Assembly: GCA_934047225.1 (NCBI GenBank)
Contig: OW204000.1
Location: 12,852,001-12,916,000, forward strand
Source: Ypsolopha sequella
Lineage: Eukaryota; Arthropoda; Insecta; Lepidoptera; Ypsolophidae
Direction of reading: 5' to 3'
Length of the DNA stretch: 64,000 nucleotides
Part shown: positions 1 to 12,012 of the stretch, one piece after another
Layout of the letters: every line of letters begins with the position of its first letter
Position numbering within the stretch: the stretch's first letter is position 1
Position numbers and translations under genes: made by a program
The notes under the pieces: generated by a model
Told to the model about the DNA's origin: nothing
The model's input: only the letters and a program-made list of their open reading frames with translations
Databases searched by the model: none

Positions 1-193
1 AATTAGACATTGGGACACTCGTGCAAAACTATTACGAAACGAACGAATAAACAAGCACTTGTTGTCTCACATTATGTTACAGTTGCACAAAATTCTGCTC
101 AGGTTATTGGTGTAAAGTCGTAAAAGTTATTTATAGTTTCCTTAATAAGCTAGCGCTTTATTCTATTTTTAGATAACTCAAGGCTTGTGTTCA

Positions 194-880
194 TTATATA
201 CTCTTGGACCCATTATTGCGTGACTTTTCCTGATTTAGTGAGTCGGCAACTTTGTTCAAAGAATTTATTTGCGTTTTTGTGCTGTAACTGTGGACGTTTT
301 TGCTAAATATTGTTAAATTTTCCCTTACATAAATTGCAATTTTGTAAATTACGATGGCTGGCTGGCACCGTCCATATCCCGAGAGATTTAAAATATGGTT
401 TGAGGGAGGTGAACGTGACTCGAAATATTGCTCGGCAGCGCGTTCCCACATCTCGGCGTCATATTGAATTACAGAATGTACGGTGGCCAAATACCACGAG
501 CACACAGAATCCATCGGGAGTTTAAGAGAGACGATAGAAGGCGAAGCAGGCACTACCCAGTCTCGTGCTCAATTTGTCTATGTGGCTCTGGACCAGCCCT
601 TTGTCTAAAACTGAGGAATGTTGTTGACTTTACTTCGTTAATCATAGTGCCATCCACTTTTAATGCCAATGACCTTAGCGGCCTACCAGCTAGGTAAAAG
701 TGTATGAATTGAGTTTGCCTAGGTTCAATACAAGACCGTTTTTAACGAACCAGTTTGAGTTTATCGCGGCAGTTTCATTCAGTCTTACTTCTAGTCCATC
801 GAGACACGGGGCAGTTACCACAACGGGGACGTCATCCGCGTACATCAGCAGAATCTGCCCGGCTATGCGAGCACGTACGC
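194..880 (-). mobile_element. Degraded non-LTR retrotransposon (LINE) reverse transcriptase fragment
   Basis: Read on the minus strand, about 826-850 encodes LMYADDV, the catalytic box of LINE-type reverse transcriptases. It is followed by the usual region of the form VRLNE, then NWFVKNGLVLNLGK (to about 705). After stops and a frame change, a segment resembling the end of the RT domain (LKLPMDSVCSWYLATVHSVI, about 480-530) continues downstream. The coding is interrupted several times, so this is a dead fragment. The exact clade (R1, jockey or CR1) cannot be decided by eye. Confidence 0.65.
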
Positions 881-1920
881 GTCGATTAGATAAATTTAAC
901 AGATAGAATCGATAAATTCTTAACGATAACCCTTATTGCAGTGAAATAAGAGTTACATTTTTATTTATCGAATCGATGTCGAGTCGATAGCAAGTTCATA
1001 CTAGTACCCCGGATTCGACAGCCGAAGGAAGGTCGTTCAATAGGAGAGAGAACATGATAAATTGATATCGACGACGACCCTTGGGCCACTCCCATGGACG
1101 TTGATAAAGGGTCAGACCGGACGTTATTACCGTCGCCTACAACCATCTGAGATCTATTGTAAATGCGATCGGTTGAAAGGCTGTTAGATGCACCAACAAT
1201 TCGCTATGTAAAGTTCTGTTTTTATATTTTTGTTTTGTATAGCTGGCTATTATCAAAAATCAAAATGTTTTATTTCAAAACTTAAATCTTAGCACAATAC
1301 AAGGTTGAGGCCTCCTATTAAGTGTAAAAATACCAGTATCAGGAGGTCTCGCTCTCCATAACAAAAATGAACATTCATTTGTCATGAAAATAAACTAAAT
1401 AAAATAAATTTAGGCAAAAAAACTTACGGAAAACGTAAATTACACAATATCGTGAGAGGGTGTGTTTGTGTGTAAATGTGTGAGATGGGGTGTTTTTGCA
1501 TTTAATTTCTATATTCATACACTCTATCCCTCATAAACGCATATCGTGGTTTCTTGGTCATATATATGTCTAATTATAAGTTTATTTTTGTTTTTTTTTA
1601 CTATTTCTCAATAACTTTACATCAATTTTTTTTGTATTGCAACAATACTTGTCACATGTACTTTTTAAAAATGGCTGGCCTACCGTTTATCCCATGTTTC
1701 TTTCTTTCCGGGAGTTGAGGTACTGGCACCTGCAATACAGATCGTATACGGTCTAGCTCGGGTGTTAGGGATCCGTTAAAATATTTGTTCCACAGTTTTC
1801 GGATTTTAAGAAGTATTCCTCGAGTAACTTCTTCACAATAAATCAGTCTAGCCACTTCTTAATTTTGGTAAAAATGTTATACCTACTTTTTTCAGTAAAT
1901 AAAGTTATTATTTATCTCCA
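881..1920. other. AT-rich stretch with no recognised gene
   Basis: I see no splice-flanked coding segment here. A 67-codon open frame on the minus strand (1652-1855) does not resemble a family I recognise. Confidence 0.5.
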
Positions 1921-2061
1921 TTCCAAGAAGTCACTGGTGCGAGGGTTTCGGCACCGCGCTTGGTAACCCAACAAGAGTTTCGAAGAGTGGTGAAATTTTG
2001 GAAAGGCCTATGTCCAACCGTGAACGAAAACAGGCTGATGGATATTGAAAGCAGTACAGTA
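1921..2061 (+). mobile_element. RTE-type LINE 3' tail fragment
   Basis: The segment contains tcactggtgcgagggtt, ggcaccgcgctt and ggcctatgtccaac...caggctgatggat. These blocks recur in the same order at 36713-36870. The 'cctatgtccagcagtggacg...ggctgatg' ending is typical of lepidopteran RTE-like LINE tails. It is a short 5'-truncated relic. Confidence 0.6.
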
Positions 2062-3890
2062 GAGCCACTGAGTGATGGCGCCTATGACGTTTAAATGCCT
2101 ACAAAGCATCGTAATTATTTATAAGCAAGTGTGAATTAAAAAATGTATTACTTCATTGTTGATAGTGATGTACTACTTGTTTCGGTTATTATTTTTCGAT
2201 TTGAATGTTGCTTTATTGTGCAATAGAATTCGTATAGAAACAAAGATTTCTTTTTTAAAAGTTTCTCATTTTTATAGGTCGTCTTTGAGGTCGCCAAGTT
2301 ACGCAATAATATTTAATTAAAAACAAATCAATGACGAAGTTAAACTAAACGAAAATAAATGATAGTAAAATACTTTTTTCGATTTAGATATTTAAACATC
2401 TCTTGGGGGCCCCGGGGCACTACACCGCATAGCCCTCCGATTATCGGAGCTATCATAGCTACGCCACTGGTTTTGGCACATTTTCCTTTTGTATCATTAT
2501 GTTGAATGTTGAATGACGTGTCTAATGTTGAGTAAACTCACGCTTGATTTTTATTTTTTACCGAAATTTGAAATGTACCTCATCACTAAATGCAGCTGTC
2601 ATAAGTGCCATCACTCAGTGGCCCTACTTTAGTTAATTTTTTAAAGTTTCGTTGTAATGACGTCATGGAATAGACCAAATCAACCTCTTTATTCATAGTA
2701 CAAAGAGGTTGATACCTTTGCCATAGATGTAGGTATTAAAAAGATGTGAAGATTGAGATTAAAACTTTTTACAATGAATTGGTCCAGTAAACTTTGATGC
2801 TTTGTACCATAGCATAGATAGACTTACAGTATATCCTAAGTCTATGCTTTGTACATTGACGTAAAAAAGGCAGACAGTCGCAGCCTCTTGGTAAAAAGTG
2901 TCCTATAGTCGCAGCTAAGCAACTACTGAAGCATAGCAATGGCGGCGGTTTGTAAGTGTGTGAGTGGAATTACTATGGAAATGGTTTGTGCAACTGCGTT
3001 GTGTTTTGTTATTATAGCAGTACCTGTCGTTTATTCATTGAGAATTTTACTGCGCGGTAATAAGAGCGAAAAATGAATGATTACAAATTTTTCAGGAAAA
3101 TAAAAAGTTTTTTCTTTTGCTTCAACCAGGGATCGGGTGTTGGTATCTAATAGTATCTATTATGGTGGACCAATATGGTAGTTCTTGTCAGGCAATCATG
3201 CTTATTTCTAATGGTATCGTAGCGTAAGGTTATCAGGGGTTCAGTAGTTTTCTATTTTAATTGGTTTTATTTAGATAAGAACCTGATAAGGGATTCCTAT
3301 TTTCGAGAAGTACGTTACAGTAGCTAGTAAGTTTACGTAATTAAAACGTTAGTCAAGTAGAGGCGTTCGATTAAGGCCCAGTATCAAGCTAAACTTTCGT
3401 CCTGCACCAACGCTTTTGTTTTTGAATTGTCTATGCTGCTCTAATCGACTGCCGTGCACGGAAAACATCAGTTATATTTAAATGTTTCTACAAGTATCTT
3501 AAGTCATGTATGTAGAAATTTCTCGTGAATTTTTAGATTTATATAGAAAATTTTAGATTAAAAATACATGTCATTGACGCCATTATAAGATTTTTAATAA
3601 TATAATTAATATTACCCTTAAGTATATCCTCTTTTATAACATATATATTTTTTGTATTTTAAATATGACAATAAACTGATAGTATATAAATAAAATGTGG
3701 ATTTAGCTTGGTACGGAGCCTTAACTAACTGCCCGATTTTCTGGGATTATAGTAGTAATATGGGTCCTACCCCAGTGGAAAAAATTAACAGAATACAAGC
3801 ACCACACTGAGCCCGTCTTTCAGTTTGATTATCACGTGCCCCGGTTACAAAGGGTTTATATGAACTTTGGTCTTAGTGGGTATACCAGAC
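2062..3890. other. Intergenic, no gene seen
   Basis: AT-rich sequence without a recognisable exon or a clear repeat boundary. Confidence 0.45.
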
Positions 3891-4037
3891 CTCGTAGCAC
3901 AGTCTTTAATCGCGCGCGATGCCACTTAGTTGAATCACAGGTGCGAGGAGCGACACGATGTTTTTGCGATTAAACAGTACGTCACGCTCCTCGCACTTGT
4001 GATTCAACTAGTAGCTACATAGTAGCACTATGCTGCG
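3891..4037. mobile_element. Palindromic MITE, family P, copy 1
   Basis: Inverted-repeat element with arms 'gttgaatcacaggtgcgagg' and 'cctcgcacttgtgattcaac' around a short 'gatgtttttgcgattaaaca' centre. Nearly the same unit occurs at 13936-14092 and 26232-26394. It is non-coding, so any mobility would depend on a transposase elsewhere. Confidence 0.75.
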
Positions 4038-4990
4038 CCCGCTGAATTGATTGAATTGATTGGGAAACAAACAGTTTTCTTAACACATAATACACATAAC
4101 AATAAATTAATCTTAAAACCAAACAAGTTTCCACATAAATCTTGCAGGTAAATAAATTTATGTGCACCGCATTATAACAACGCAACATGTACTTACGTTA
4201 TAAGTTACTCAGTAAAGTTACACAAAACAAAGTAAATTGAAAAGGGAAAAATATATATAATTATAATAAAACAATAAAATTTTAAAGGATGGGTAAGTAG
4301 CAGATTCCGCAAATAAAACAGTCACGAAACCGCAAACATGCAGCGAACGCGATTATGCAAAGGTGACACGGCCGCACCACAACGACCACACTAATTAGAA
4401 ATCGGATTTTTTCCCTAAAATTGTTACTGTTCGGATTCCTCAAGCCACAGCGGTACAAAATATAGCCTATATGATAATCTAGGACCTACTCTTGAAGTTA
4501 CTGAAAATTAATGTCGATACATCAAGTAGTTTTCGAGATCTTAGGTAACAAACCAATAAACTTTCTCATGTTTATATACATAGTGGAATTTTCACTGTCA
4601 TATTATTATGCACTTATTACACATCAATTTCAATAAAACAACTAAATAAATATAAGAAAACCTAGATATACCTTTAAAAGATGGAAAGAACATATGCCTG
4701 GAATCACACCGCCGATTGCGGAATTAGGTCAGAGCTAATTTTATTTTATTAAAGTTATCTTTTGTGATAAGATATTGAAAATATTGTCATATCTTCACGT
4801 GGAAATAAATATTTGTACTGTTAATATTCATGAACAGGCACCGGTTTGTAATACAAATAATTAATACTAGCCCTAGGGTATGCTGCAATATTTTCTGAAG
4901 TTTCAATTCTCTCCAGATCCAGAGCCTTAGTTGAATCAATTAAACAATTTATGTTTTATTGCGAAATACATCGCTTTGAATACTCTAACT
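4038..4990. other. Intergenic, no gene seen
   Basis: AT-rich sequence; no recognisable exon, repeat end or RNA gene. Confidence 0.45.
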
Positions 4991-5084
4991 ATTATTAGAG
5001 TGCATTACAAACTTGAAATCGATCAGAAACAAATTTAAAAGCGCAAATATTTTGAAAATAATCCTCGCGCCAGGATTTGATATC
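4991..5084 (-). mobile_element. SINE family A, 3' half, minus orientation
   Basis: The reverse complement carries the family A tail: 'atttgtgcttttaaatttg'-like, 'tttctgattga', then 'caagtttgtaatgcactc' and 'taataat'. It abuts the fuller plus-oriented copy that starts at about 5091. Confidence 0.6.
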
Positions 5085-5090
5085 TTGGTT

Positions 5091-5412
5091 AATGAGAACT
5101 GTGAATTTCTTAACCGTCTGATGCAACAGGCATTGTAGCAACGACAGCGCCTTCTGTTCAGAATGAGAAAGGCGTGAAATCACATAACGCCCTCGTTAGC
5201 GTTCAATATATGCATTACAAGCTGGTATATCAAATAGTTACAAAAATTCGGTGTACAGGTATGGTGAAAGAATTCTTCGTTCCAGATACGAACCTGCCAT
5301 GTAAGCAGAAGGTCGCAGGTTCAAATCCTGACCCGAGGAAATTTCTAAAATATTTGTGCTTTTAAATTTGTTTCCGATTGATTTCAAGTTTGTAATGCAC
5401 TCTAATAATAAT
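5091..5412 (+). mobile_element. tRNA-derived SINE, family A, near full length
   Basis: It starts with 'aatgagaa...atttcttaac', continues with 'aaggcgtgaaatcacataac', and has a decayed tRNA-like middle ending in a B-box-like 'aggtcgcaggttcaaatcc' (about 5310). The tail is 'tttaaatttgtttccgattg' and 'gtaatgcactctaataataat'. The same order is found reversed at 6424-6775, which defines the unit. The A box is poorly conserved here. Confidence 0.7.
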
Positions 5413-6423
5413 ATTCTTGTTTTCACTAACTAAGGACTTAACTTATTCTGTGCTATCTAGGAATATTCTGGTGCAATTTTGATATCATTCTGTGTTTTTC
5501 TTTTAACCTGATGCACTAGTTAGACTCAAATCCTGCATAAATATAGCAAAGGGACTGCTTTTCGAAAAGAAATCACCAAACGGTAACAGTCAATAAAAAA
5601 AACACCTAAGTCGCTAAAAACTTGAATCGAGCCGTTTCTTGCGTTCCCCTAAATATGCCCCTGTGTGTAATTTGAGTTTCAAAAATTATTTTCTTAGCGG
5701 TAATATGTAACGTTTAAGGAACCTACATGCCAAGTTTCACGTTTGTAGGCTCAATGGTTCTAGAGATTTCCTAATGAGTGACGTCAGAAACCAGTGACAC
5801 TTAACTTCAGCTGCTAAACAATATCCTCTATTCATGAATCAGTAAGTCAGATAATTCGACATAACCGAGATTTATATGATTTTATAGCGAAATATTTGTA
5901 TTGTTTCTGATTGATTTCTAGTAATATACTCTAATAATCTGTAATGCACTGTAATAATAAAAATAACTGTACCAAGTCTAAGCTATTTGTTTACATTTGT
6001 TAAGAACATAAGCTGATGACGCAATTAATTGAAGTAATAATTACATAAAGACTTTATTCATGAGGGGTAACTCCGAAGAAAACAGTCGGGAAAAGCATAA
6101 TCAATCTCGAGAAAATAATCGCTAACCGAGTCTCCAGTATGAATTCGGGCGGTTGATTAAATTTCACCTCATATACGAAAGCAATGATATTTTATAATAC
6201 TATTAATAGCAATATATACCATGACATTGTGTACTGCAAAGTGCAATGTGTACGGACAAGCGTCAACAACAGGGTCGCGCGCACTCGTTAGCTGCAAGAA
6301 CTATTTGAATGTATCAACTAAAATCCGTGCTTTCGTTAAGTGCCATTCTCTATTAAGGCGCTACGGAAAAAAAAATCGACACTTTTAGAACTTGCATATC
6401 TACGTCAGTAAAAAATTTATTAT
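5413..6423. other. Intergenic with SINE and repeat fragments
   Basis: It contains a short SINE A tail fragment at about 5885-5965. At about 6115-6170 is a piece ('cgagtctccagtatgaattc', 'gggcggttgatt') of the repeat also found at 33925-34015 and at the ends of 39107-39779. No gene is seen. Confidence 0.5.
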
Positions 6424-6775
6424 TTTAAATATTATTAGAGGGCATTACAAACTAGAAAAGATCAATCAGAAACAAACCCAAAGACAAGAATTTGAAAAAA
6501 TTCCCCGGTCCAAGATTCGAACCTGCGACCTCTTGTTATCAAGACAAGGGCGCTACCAATTGCGCCACCGAGGTTCCTACCCAGACCAGTGAATTCTTCC
6601 ATCATACTTGTCCACTGTTATTTTTGCTTCTGCCTGATATACTAGCTTGTACTGCACATATAGAACGCTCACGAGGGCGTTATGTGATTTCACGCCTTGT
6701 TCTTAAGGAATAGATGGCGCTATCGTCGCTACAATATTGTTGCTTCAGACTGTTAAGAAATTCTCATTAACTAAG
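6424..6775 (-). mobile_element. tRNA-derived SINE, family A, best-preserved copy
   Basis: On the minus strand the copy includes a tRNA-like head with A box 'tggcgcaattgg' and B box 'ggttcgaatc' (about 6505-6573). These are the internal RNA polymerase III promoter elements. The head folds like a tRNA with a 'cttgataacaag' anticodon arm, but the flanks are repeats, so it is a SINE head and not a working tRNA gene. The 5' part and the AT-rich tail match the copy at 5091-5412. Confidence 0.75.
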
Positions 6776-7009
6776 ATTATTATTATAACATGTATTATTT
6801 TGATAAAATAGTAAATTTTATTTTTGGAATATCTTTCTAGGGATCAGTTAAACAGAAATGCGATTGGAGAAATTCGGCCCGATAGAATTATTTATTGAAA
6901 TGAGGTATTTTTCGACACCAATTCCACCAATTGGTTTGACAATCAGAATAACATAATATGGACTGCAATTATATTTTATTAGATGGGTTTTAACGGTATC
7001 TAGGACCTG

Positions 7010-7175
7010 GGGCTCTACCGCGTAATTCTCATTTGTATCAACTTCAAGCAAATGCATCCGAAATTCAACGCGTGCAAAAGAGATGGCATGTTAGGCGGGC
7101 GTCGTCGCACGCACGACAAATTTCAATCTCAAGTTGATGTTGATGAAAATGAGAATTACGCGGTAGACCCGCTGG
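7010..7175. repeat. Imperfect inverted repeat
   Basis: The left arm at about 7012-7045 (ctaccgcgtaattctcattt) is the reverse complement of the right arm at about 7146-7172 (aaatgagaattacgcggtag). The spacing of about 100 bases suggests a small MITE or its ends. Confidence 0.55.
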
Positions 7176-8985
7176 TTAAACGAAATTTTGATAGCAACTT
7201 TAGTACATTTTATATTAATAAAAAACCGACTTCTTGCTACTTTTCCACGCATCCGTACCTCTCGCACTGAGGGTTTTTTCACATATGGAGTAACAGGGAC
7301 GCTAAGACTTTTACATATCGCCTTGAGTTTTTTAAATTTTTAACAAGTTTATTGAGTGACCACTAATAATTAGGTTGTGTATTCAAATCCCGAAGGGACA
7401 CATAAATGTGTTTTCAATGCAAGTCCTCGTAAAGGCCAACTTTTTATGTATCAAAACCGAACAGAAAGTCGATTATTTTGCCTTAGGGCTTTTTTTTTTA
7501 TTATTTACAATGGTTGGCTAACCTGCAGCCTTTCCTGTGTACCATAAATGTTATACTTTTTTTTCCACTGTTAGCCGTTAGGCTCTGGATACAGTCCGTT
7601 TGAGCGAATTATAATTTAAAGTTCACAAGATTACATTTGTTTTATTTCCTCACACTATGCATTGAAAAACGTAGTATGATACACGGGCGTAAGAGCAATA
7701 AATTACTCGGTTACGTTTAAAACACTCGCTCCGCTCGGTTTTAAATCGTCCTCGTAATTTATTCCTTTGCGCCCTGTAGCATAAACTACTATTAACTGGA
7801 TCTAATATTTGTGCCCAAAGTACGGTGATAGAGCCACACTTCGCACTGGGACATAATATTCTTCGAAGAAATGTGAGTGTATGGTCTGCAACTTGCATTC
7901 TACAAGGCATAAGCTTAAGGCCTTGCCTTTGGTATTTCAACGTTGTTTGCTTAAATATGCTGAGTCGACTACTTACCTGATCAATTTAAAACTTGGACAC
8001 ATGTTTTCACACCTTTATCTTTCCTTTGTCAAGACAGTTACCTAATTGGACACATTTCCCTCGATAGATTTTATTTTTGAAGATGACGCCTTTTTAAGGT
8101 ATAAATACGCAGCTTGAGTTTTATGTCTGAAATGACTGCTATAACACGAAAACACGATTCATTTTCCGTTGTCAAGACAAAAAAATTCTTACATCAAATA
8201 CTTTTTAATATATCCAGAAAAACCTTGAAAATTCACTGATTATGCGTGCCCTCAGCGCACGAAGCAAGGATTCTAATGTAGACTTTCTGACAATATAATG
8301 AAGTTCAAAATCACTCAATAGGATTGTTGTGTACCATGGACCAGGCCTTGAGAAAGTAAGGCCGGTGCGCCCCTTGTCAAAAATGAAATCAATTCTTCAA
8401 TTTCAATTCAAAATCACAAAATTCAAATTGCACACAAGAATAAAACGTATTGTTTAATCAGTTTTTTCAGTGTAATCAGTTTTTTTTACAGATTCCAGAG
8501 CCCTACACCAGACCCTAACGATATTAGTGATCTACCAAGTGGGTCAGGCTATGCCTATATTGGGGCCACTGAATTGTTTACTGTATTAGTTTAAGACTTT
8601 TTGTTGAAATCAATATTTTTGACTTGATTTTGATTTTAACCTTGAAGCCATAATTTAATTACTTGGCTTCCACAGGACATTGCAACTGAGTGATATGAGA
8701 CTGATTGCGCCGTCGATATCTTTGTAAAATAATGGCAAATAACGCAAAATGAAGTCAATTGCTAGCAACGAACTTCTATAGGCTGTTAACGAAGATATTA
8801 TTTTACTTTTACAATTTTCTTTGTCACCAAGTTCTGTTGTAGGCGGTCGACTTGTGCTCCGTACCTGTTGTACCTCCGGGTTAAGACGTCAACAGTCCAT
8901 GTTTAAAAGCACCTTTGACATGTCCTCGGGGATAACAATGTATAAAAAATACAATTATAAAAATAATGAAAAATAGATGTCTCAC
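7176..8985. other. Intergenic, no gene seen
   Basis: It holds a 'aaaaaaccgacttc' LINE-tail-like string near 7220. Near 7710-7760 there is a local palindrome around 'ctcgctccgctcggtt'. No splice-flanked exon was recognised. Confidence 0.4.
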
Positions 8986-9110
8986 CATCGTCGGTGTTGA
9001 GTATGTCCACGTCAAGCAGCATGGAGCACTCCTCAGTGGTGAGTAGGCCGGCGGCCGAAGCCAGCGACCAATCCCACTGGTTCGCACTCATTCTTCAGCT
9101 CCTTAGTGCG
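8986..9110 (-). CDS. Candidate coding exon of an unidentified minus-strand gene
   Basis: A GC-richer island on the minus strand is bounded upstream by a plausible acceptor (ttgtccgaattccag, exon from 9110) and downstream by a good donor (gatg/gtgagac, exon end 8986). One frame reads an open, protein-like segment, WDWSLASAAGLLTTEECSML, but only from within the exon. The frame forced by that acceptor hits a stop after about 25 codons. I do not recognise the family. It may pair with the candidate exon at 10532-10643. Confidence 0.25.
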
Positions 9111-9187
9111 CTGGAATTCGGACAACACAACATGGTATTTTTTTTATCAAAGACTGACTGTGGAACTAATATTCTCGTGACACCCAT

Positions 9188-9243
9188 TTTTAACAGACTT
9201 CAAAAAAGAGGAGGTTCTGAATTTGCCTCTATTTTTTTTTTAG
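9188..9243 (+). mobile_element. Short lepidopteran-type LINE tail
   Basis: The string 'acttcaaaaaagaggaggtt' followed by a T-run is a widespread retroelement tail motif in moth and butterfly genomes (general knowledge). Only the tail is present. Confidence 0.45.
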
Positions 9244-10340
9244 TATGAACGCCCTTCTTATTCTTGTCACAAGGCTTCGCGCTACGACACGATACATGCA
9301 GCTGTAACGACCGATTATCAGTCATACAGCCAGTTGCAGAAGTTAAAATAAAACTTTAAAATGAATCAATTTCTTTTTCAAAAACAATGTAGGGATGGCA
9401 TACATTTTAAAGGTTCATTAAACTTAAAAACCATTTCTGCAACTGGCCGATAATCGGCTATCAAAAACAAAGCACGAAGCTTCGAGACGATACACGATAG
9501 ATGAAGAAGTTTCGGCCCTGATAAGACGCAGAGTATTATAGAAAGCAGTGATAAACACCGCGTGTCGTCGAATTGGATTAGAGGATGTAAACAGCATCGC
9601 AAGCGTTCCTTCGCTCGCCTTTCCGGATTTTTTAAACACAATAAAAATCACAAAAAATACTTTTTAACAAATCCTTTAGAAACCGATACTCAAATACCCC
9701 CGGGCAATTTCAATAAAAAGGTTGTAAATTGAACACTTCTTTGAGAGAAGCACATCGTATTATAAAAATCTTCGCTTTTTGTCCAGCAAATGCAGTGAGC
9801 ATCTCGGCAATCCCAGCATCTCCCCGCTCTCAGCAACAATGTACTATTTATTTATCCGTTAACTTTAATAGGGAATAAAAGAATCTAACTTACCATCTTT
9901 CTCGATTTTTGAAATGTTTTTAATTTGAATGTAATAATAATAGTGATTGAATCATGTTGAAATTTTTACTAAGTAACTAAACTCAGTTAGTCTGACTTAA
10001 TTAAAATTTAATTAAATTTAATTAAACGTTTTTAGTAGTAGGTTAATTCTTCTCTTCACAATATTTTAATTCCGTAATAACTACTAATCAAATTATGCTT
10101 TAAATACCAAACTTAAGACGCATCAAAGAAAACATTTGGTTGTTCAAAAAACTCTTTTGGAAATGGTAATTTTAAAGAGTAAAATCATAAATTTTAAGAG
10201 GTAAAAAGTCATAACTTAGCAGCAGGTTGATTAATTCCTTTGTACATACATAATGGAATAAGAGAATATGGTTGCCGCATAGGGACCTATGCATTAGATT
10301 TGCATTTGTCAGAAATTAATATGTTAGGACGATAATCATA
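9244..10340. other. Intergenic, no gene seen
   Basis: No coding exon recognised. The minus-strand open frames around 9378-9651 show no known motif. Confidence 0.4.
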
Positions 10341-10460
10341 CTCGTATAATGCAGGAGGTCGCAGGTTCAAATCCAGGCCCGATAAATTTTTTCAAAAATA
10401 TTTGTGCTTTTAAATTTGTTTCTGATTGAATGCAAGTTTGCAATGCACTCTAATAATAAT
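10341..10460 (+). mobile_element. SINE family A, 3' half
   Basis: It begins inside the tRNA-like region ('ggaggtcgcaggttcaaatc') and continues through the AT-rich tail to 'aatgcactctaataataatt'. It is truncated at the 5' side. Confidence 0.65.
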
Positions 10461-10531
10461 TAGAGTATACAAAGCGATGGATTTCGCCATAAAAACATAT
10501 ATAATCTTAATCGTATAAATGTTGAACTTAC

Positions 10532-10643
10532 CAAATATATAGATAAAAGCCGGGGGGTCGATATGAAAGAGGGAATGTCGGTGTCCGAGGGTGGCGATGA
10601 TAGTGGTCGTACGTAGCTGTCCGGTGAGGGCGCCATGATGGCA
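10532..10643 (-). CDS. Candidate coding exon of an unidentified minus-strand gene
   Basis: On the minus strand a strong acceptor (acttctttctttttgaattccag, exon from 10643) is followed by 112 bases without a stop in any of the three frames. A strong donor (tttg/gtaagtt, exon end 10532) closes it. One frame reads MAPSPDSYVRPLSSPPSDTD. Higher GC than its surroundings supports coding use. The correct frame and the gene family are unknown. Confidence 0.3.
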
Positions 10644-10788
10644 CTGGAATTCAAAAAGAAAGAAGTACTTCATATTTTAATAATTGTGCATTTCTTAAAT
10701 TCATCATCATCATAATCTCTTACAACATTAATATAATTAAGGATAAATTTATTTTATGTTCAGAGACCTCTATTGTATCGCCTACTCC

Positions 10789-11020
10789 CAGTGGCGTGCA
10801 CAGAACTTTTTGCTGGAAAAGTAAACAATTAGTCAAGAACAACAATAAAAAAAATATGGAAAAATTTAAATATCACTTTGAAAAAAAAAAGTTGTTGTAG
10901 GAAATTTTCACTCTAGGGTAGACATTTTTTTTCAAAGTCATATTTAAATTTTTTCTTATTTTTTTTATTGTTGTTCTTGACCAATTGTTTGCTTTTCCAG
11001 CAAAAATTCGCTACTCCCTG
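10789..11020. mobile_element. Palindromic MITE, family Q, copy 1
   Basis: It begins 'cagtggcgtgcacagaactt' and ends with 'cgctactccctg'. The two halves are mutually inverted: ctggaaaagtaaacaatt...agtcaagaacaac at the left and gttgttcttgacc...gcttttccag at the right. A second copy lies at 22812-23065 in POLD2 intron 1. Confidence 0.75.
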
Positions 11021-11682
11021 CCTTTATTAGTTTAACTATAGTCAGAAAGAAAAACAAAAGTTGTTGGCCATATAAGTAGCATGGTTTATTTCCACACTTC
11101 TCCATAACAAGACTTCATACTAATTTTGTATTTTTAAAATAAAAAGATATCTCACTATCTGACCCAAGATTTCGTAAGACTTTGTGTTTATGGAACCCTA
11201 CCTAAGTCCTAGCGAAAGAGCATTTAAAAAAAAATTGTTTGACCATGTAGCTGATTCTGAAGGCTGTAGTTTTAGCTTTGCCACAATTCAAATTTTTTGC
11301 ATGTTTTGTAGCTTTTATTACCTAAAGTAAAGGACTACTTCGAAACTAAGTTTGAGTTTAAACAGCACTATGAGTCAAGTTCTCATTATCAGCTTCATAA
11401 GCAAACTAAAATAAGAACAATTTTAAACACTTGATTGGTTTGAGTACTTCGTCTGAACATAACATATTTGCTAACTTTACACATAGTTTTTAAACAAAAT
11501 GGTCAACAACCTTACAAATGGTTTTTAAACCAGTGAACGTATGTTCCTGCTATGTATTAGTCTTACACAGTGAACGAAAAAAACATAGAAGTATGATTAG
11601 AGCTGAAAAATCACCCCACGATGAATTGTGTTGAATACAATTTTGTGTGACGATGGCTCTAATAGCATTCACTATGAAAATA
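11021..11682. other. Intergenic, no gene seen
   Basis: AT-rich sequence without a recognised exon or repeat end. Confidence 0.45.
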
Positions 11683-12012
11683 GCGGCGGTAGCTCAGGGG
11701 TAGAACGCTGGCCTCTCAATCTTGAGATTCAGGTTCGATCCCCCGTTCGGGCATGCACCAACGAGTTTTTCGGAATTTATGTGCATAGTATTTCTTCTTA
11801 CTTACCAATTGCTGAATATAAAGGAAAACATCGTAAGCAAAACCTGCATGCCCTAAAAGGAGTGTATTTGTGCCCGAAGTACGGCGATAAAGCTCACCAC
11901 TCATCACATTGGGACGTAATAATCGTCGGTAAAACGCGGGTGTACCGAGTGTGACTTGCATTTCACAGTTCACACATGGAACACCTCTGACAACCACTCG
12001 GGGATTCATGTT
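11683..12012 (+). mobile_element. tRNA-derived SINE, family B, full-length copy
   Basis: The head 'ggcggtagctcagggg' has an A box (tagctcagggg) and a B box (ggttcgatccc, about 11732-11742) with a tRNA-like anticodon arm. The body runs through 'ccaacgagtttttcgg', 'aaaacgcgggtgtaccg' and 'cggggattcatg'. The same series is found in reverse at 28984-29320, and body fragments at 15951-16065 and 20410-20512. It is Pol III-type with no coding. Confidence 0.8.

Noticed and set aside
6505..6573. A tRNA gene on the minus strand
   Set aside because: The tRNA-like fold is the head of a repeated SINE with conserved non-tRNA body and tail.
11686..11758. A tRNA gene on the plus strand
   Set aside because: The same head and body recur in SINE family B copies, so it is a SINE promoter region.
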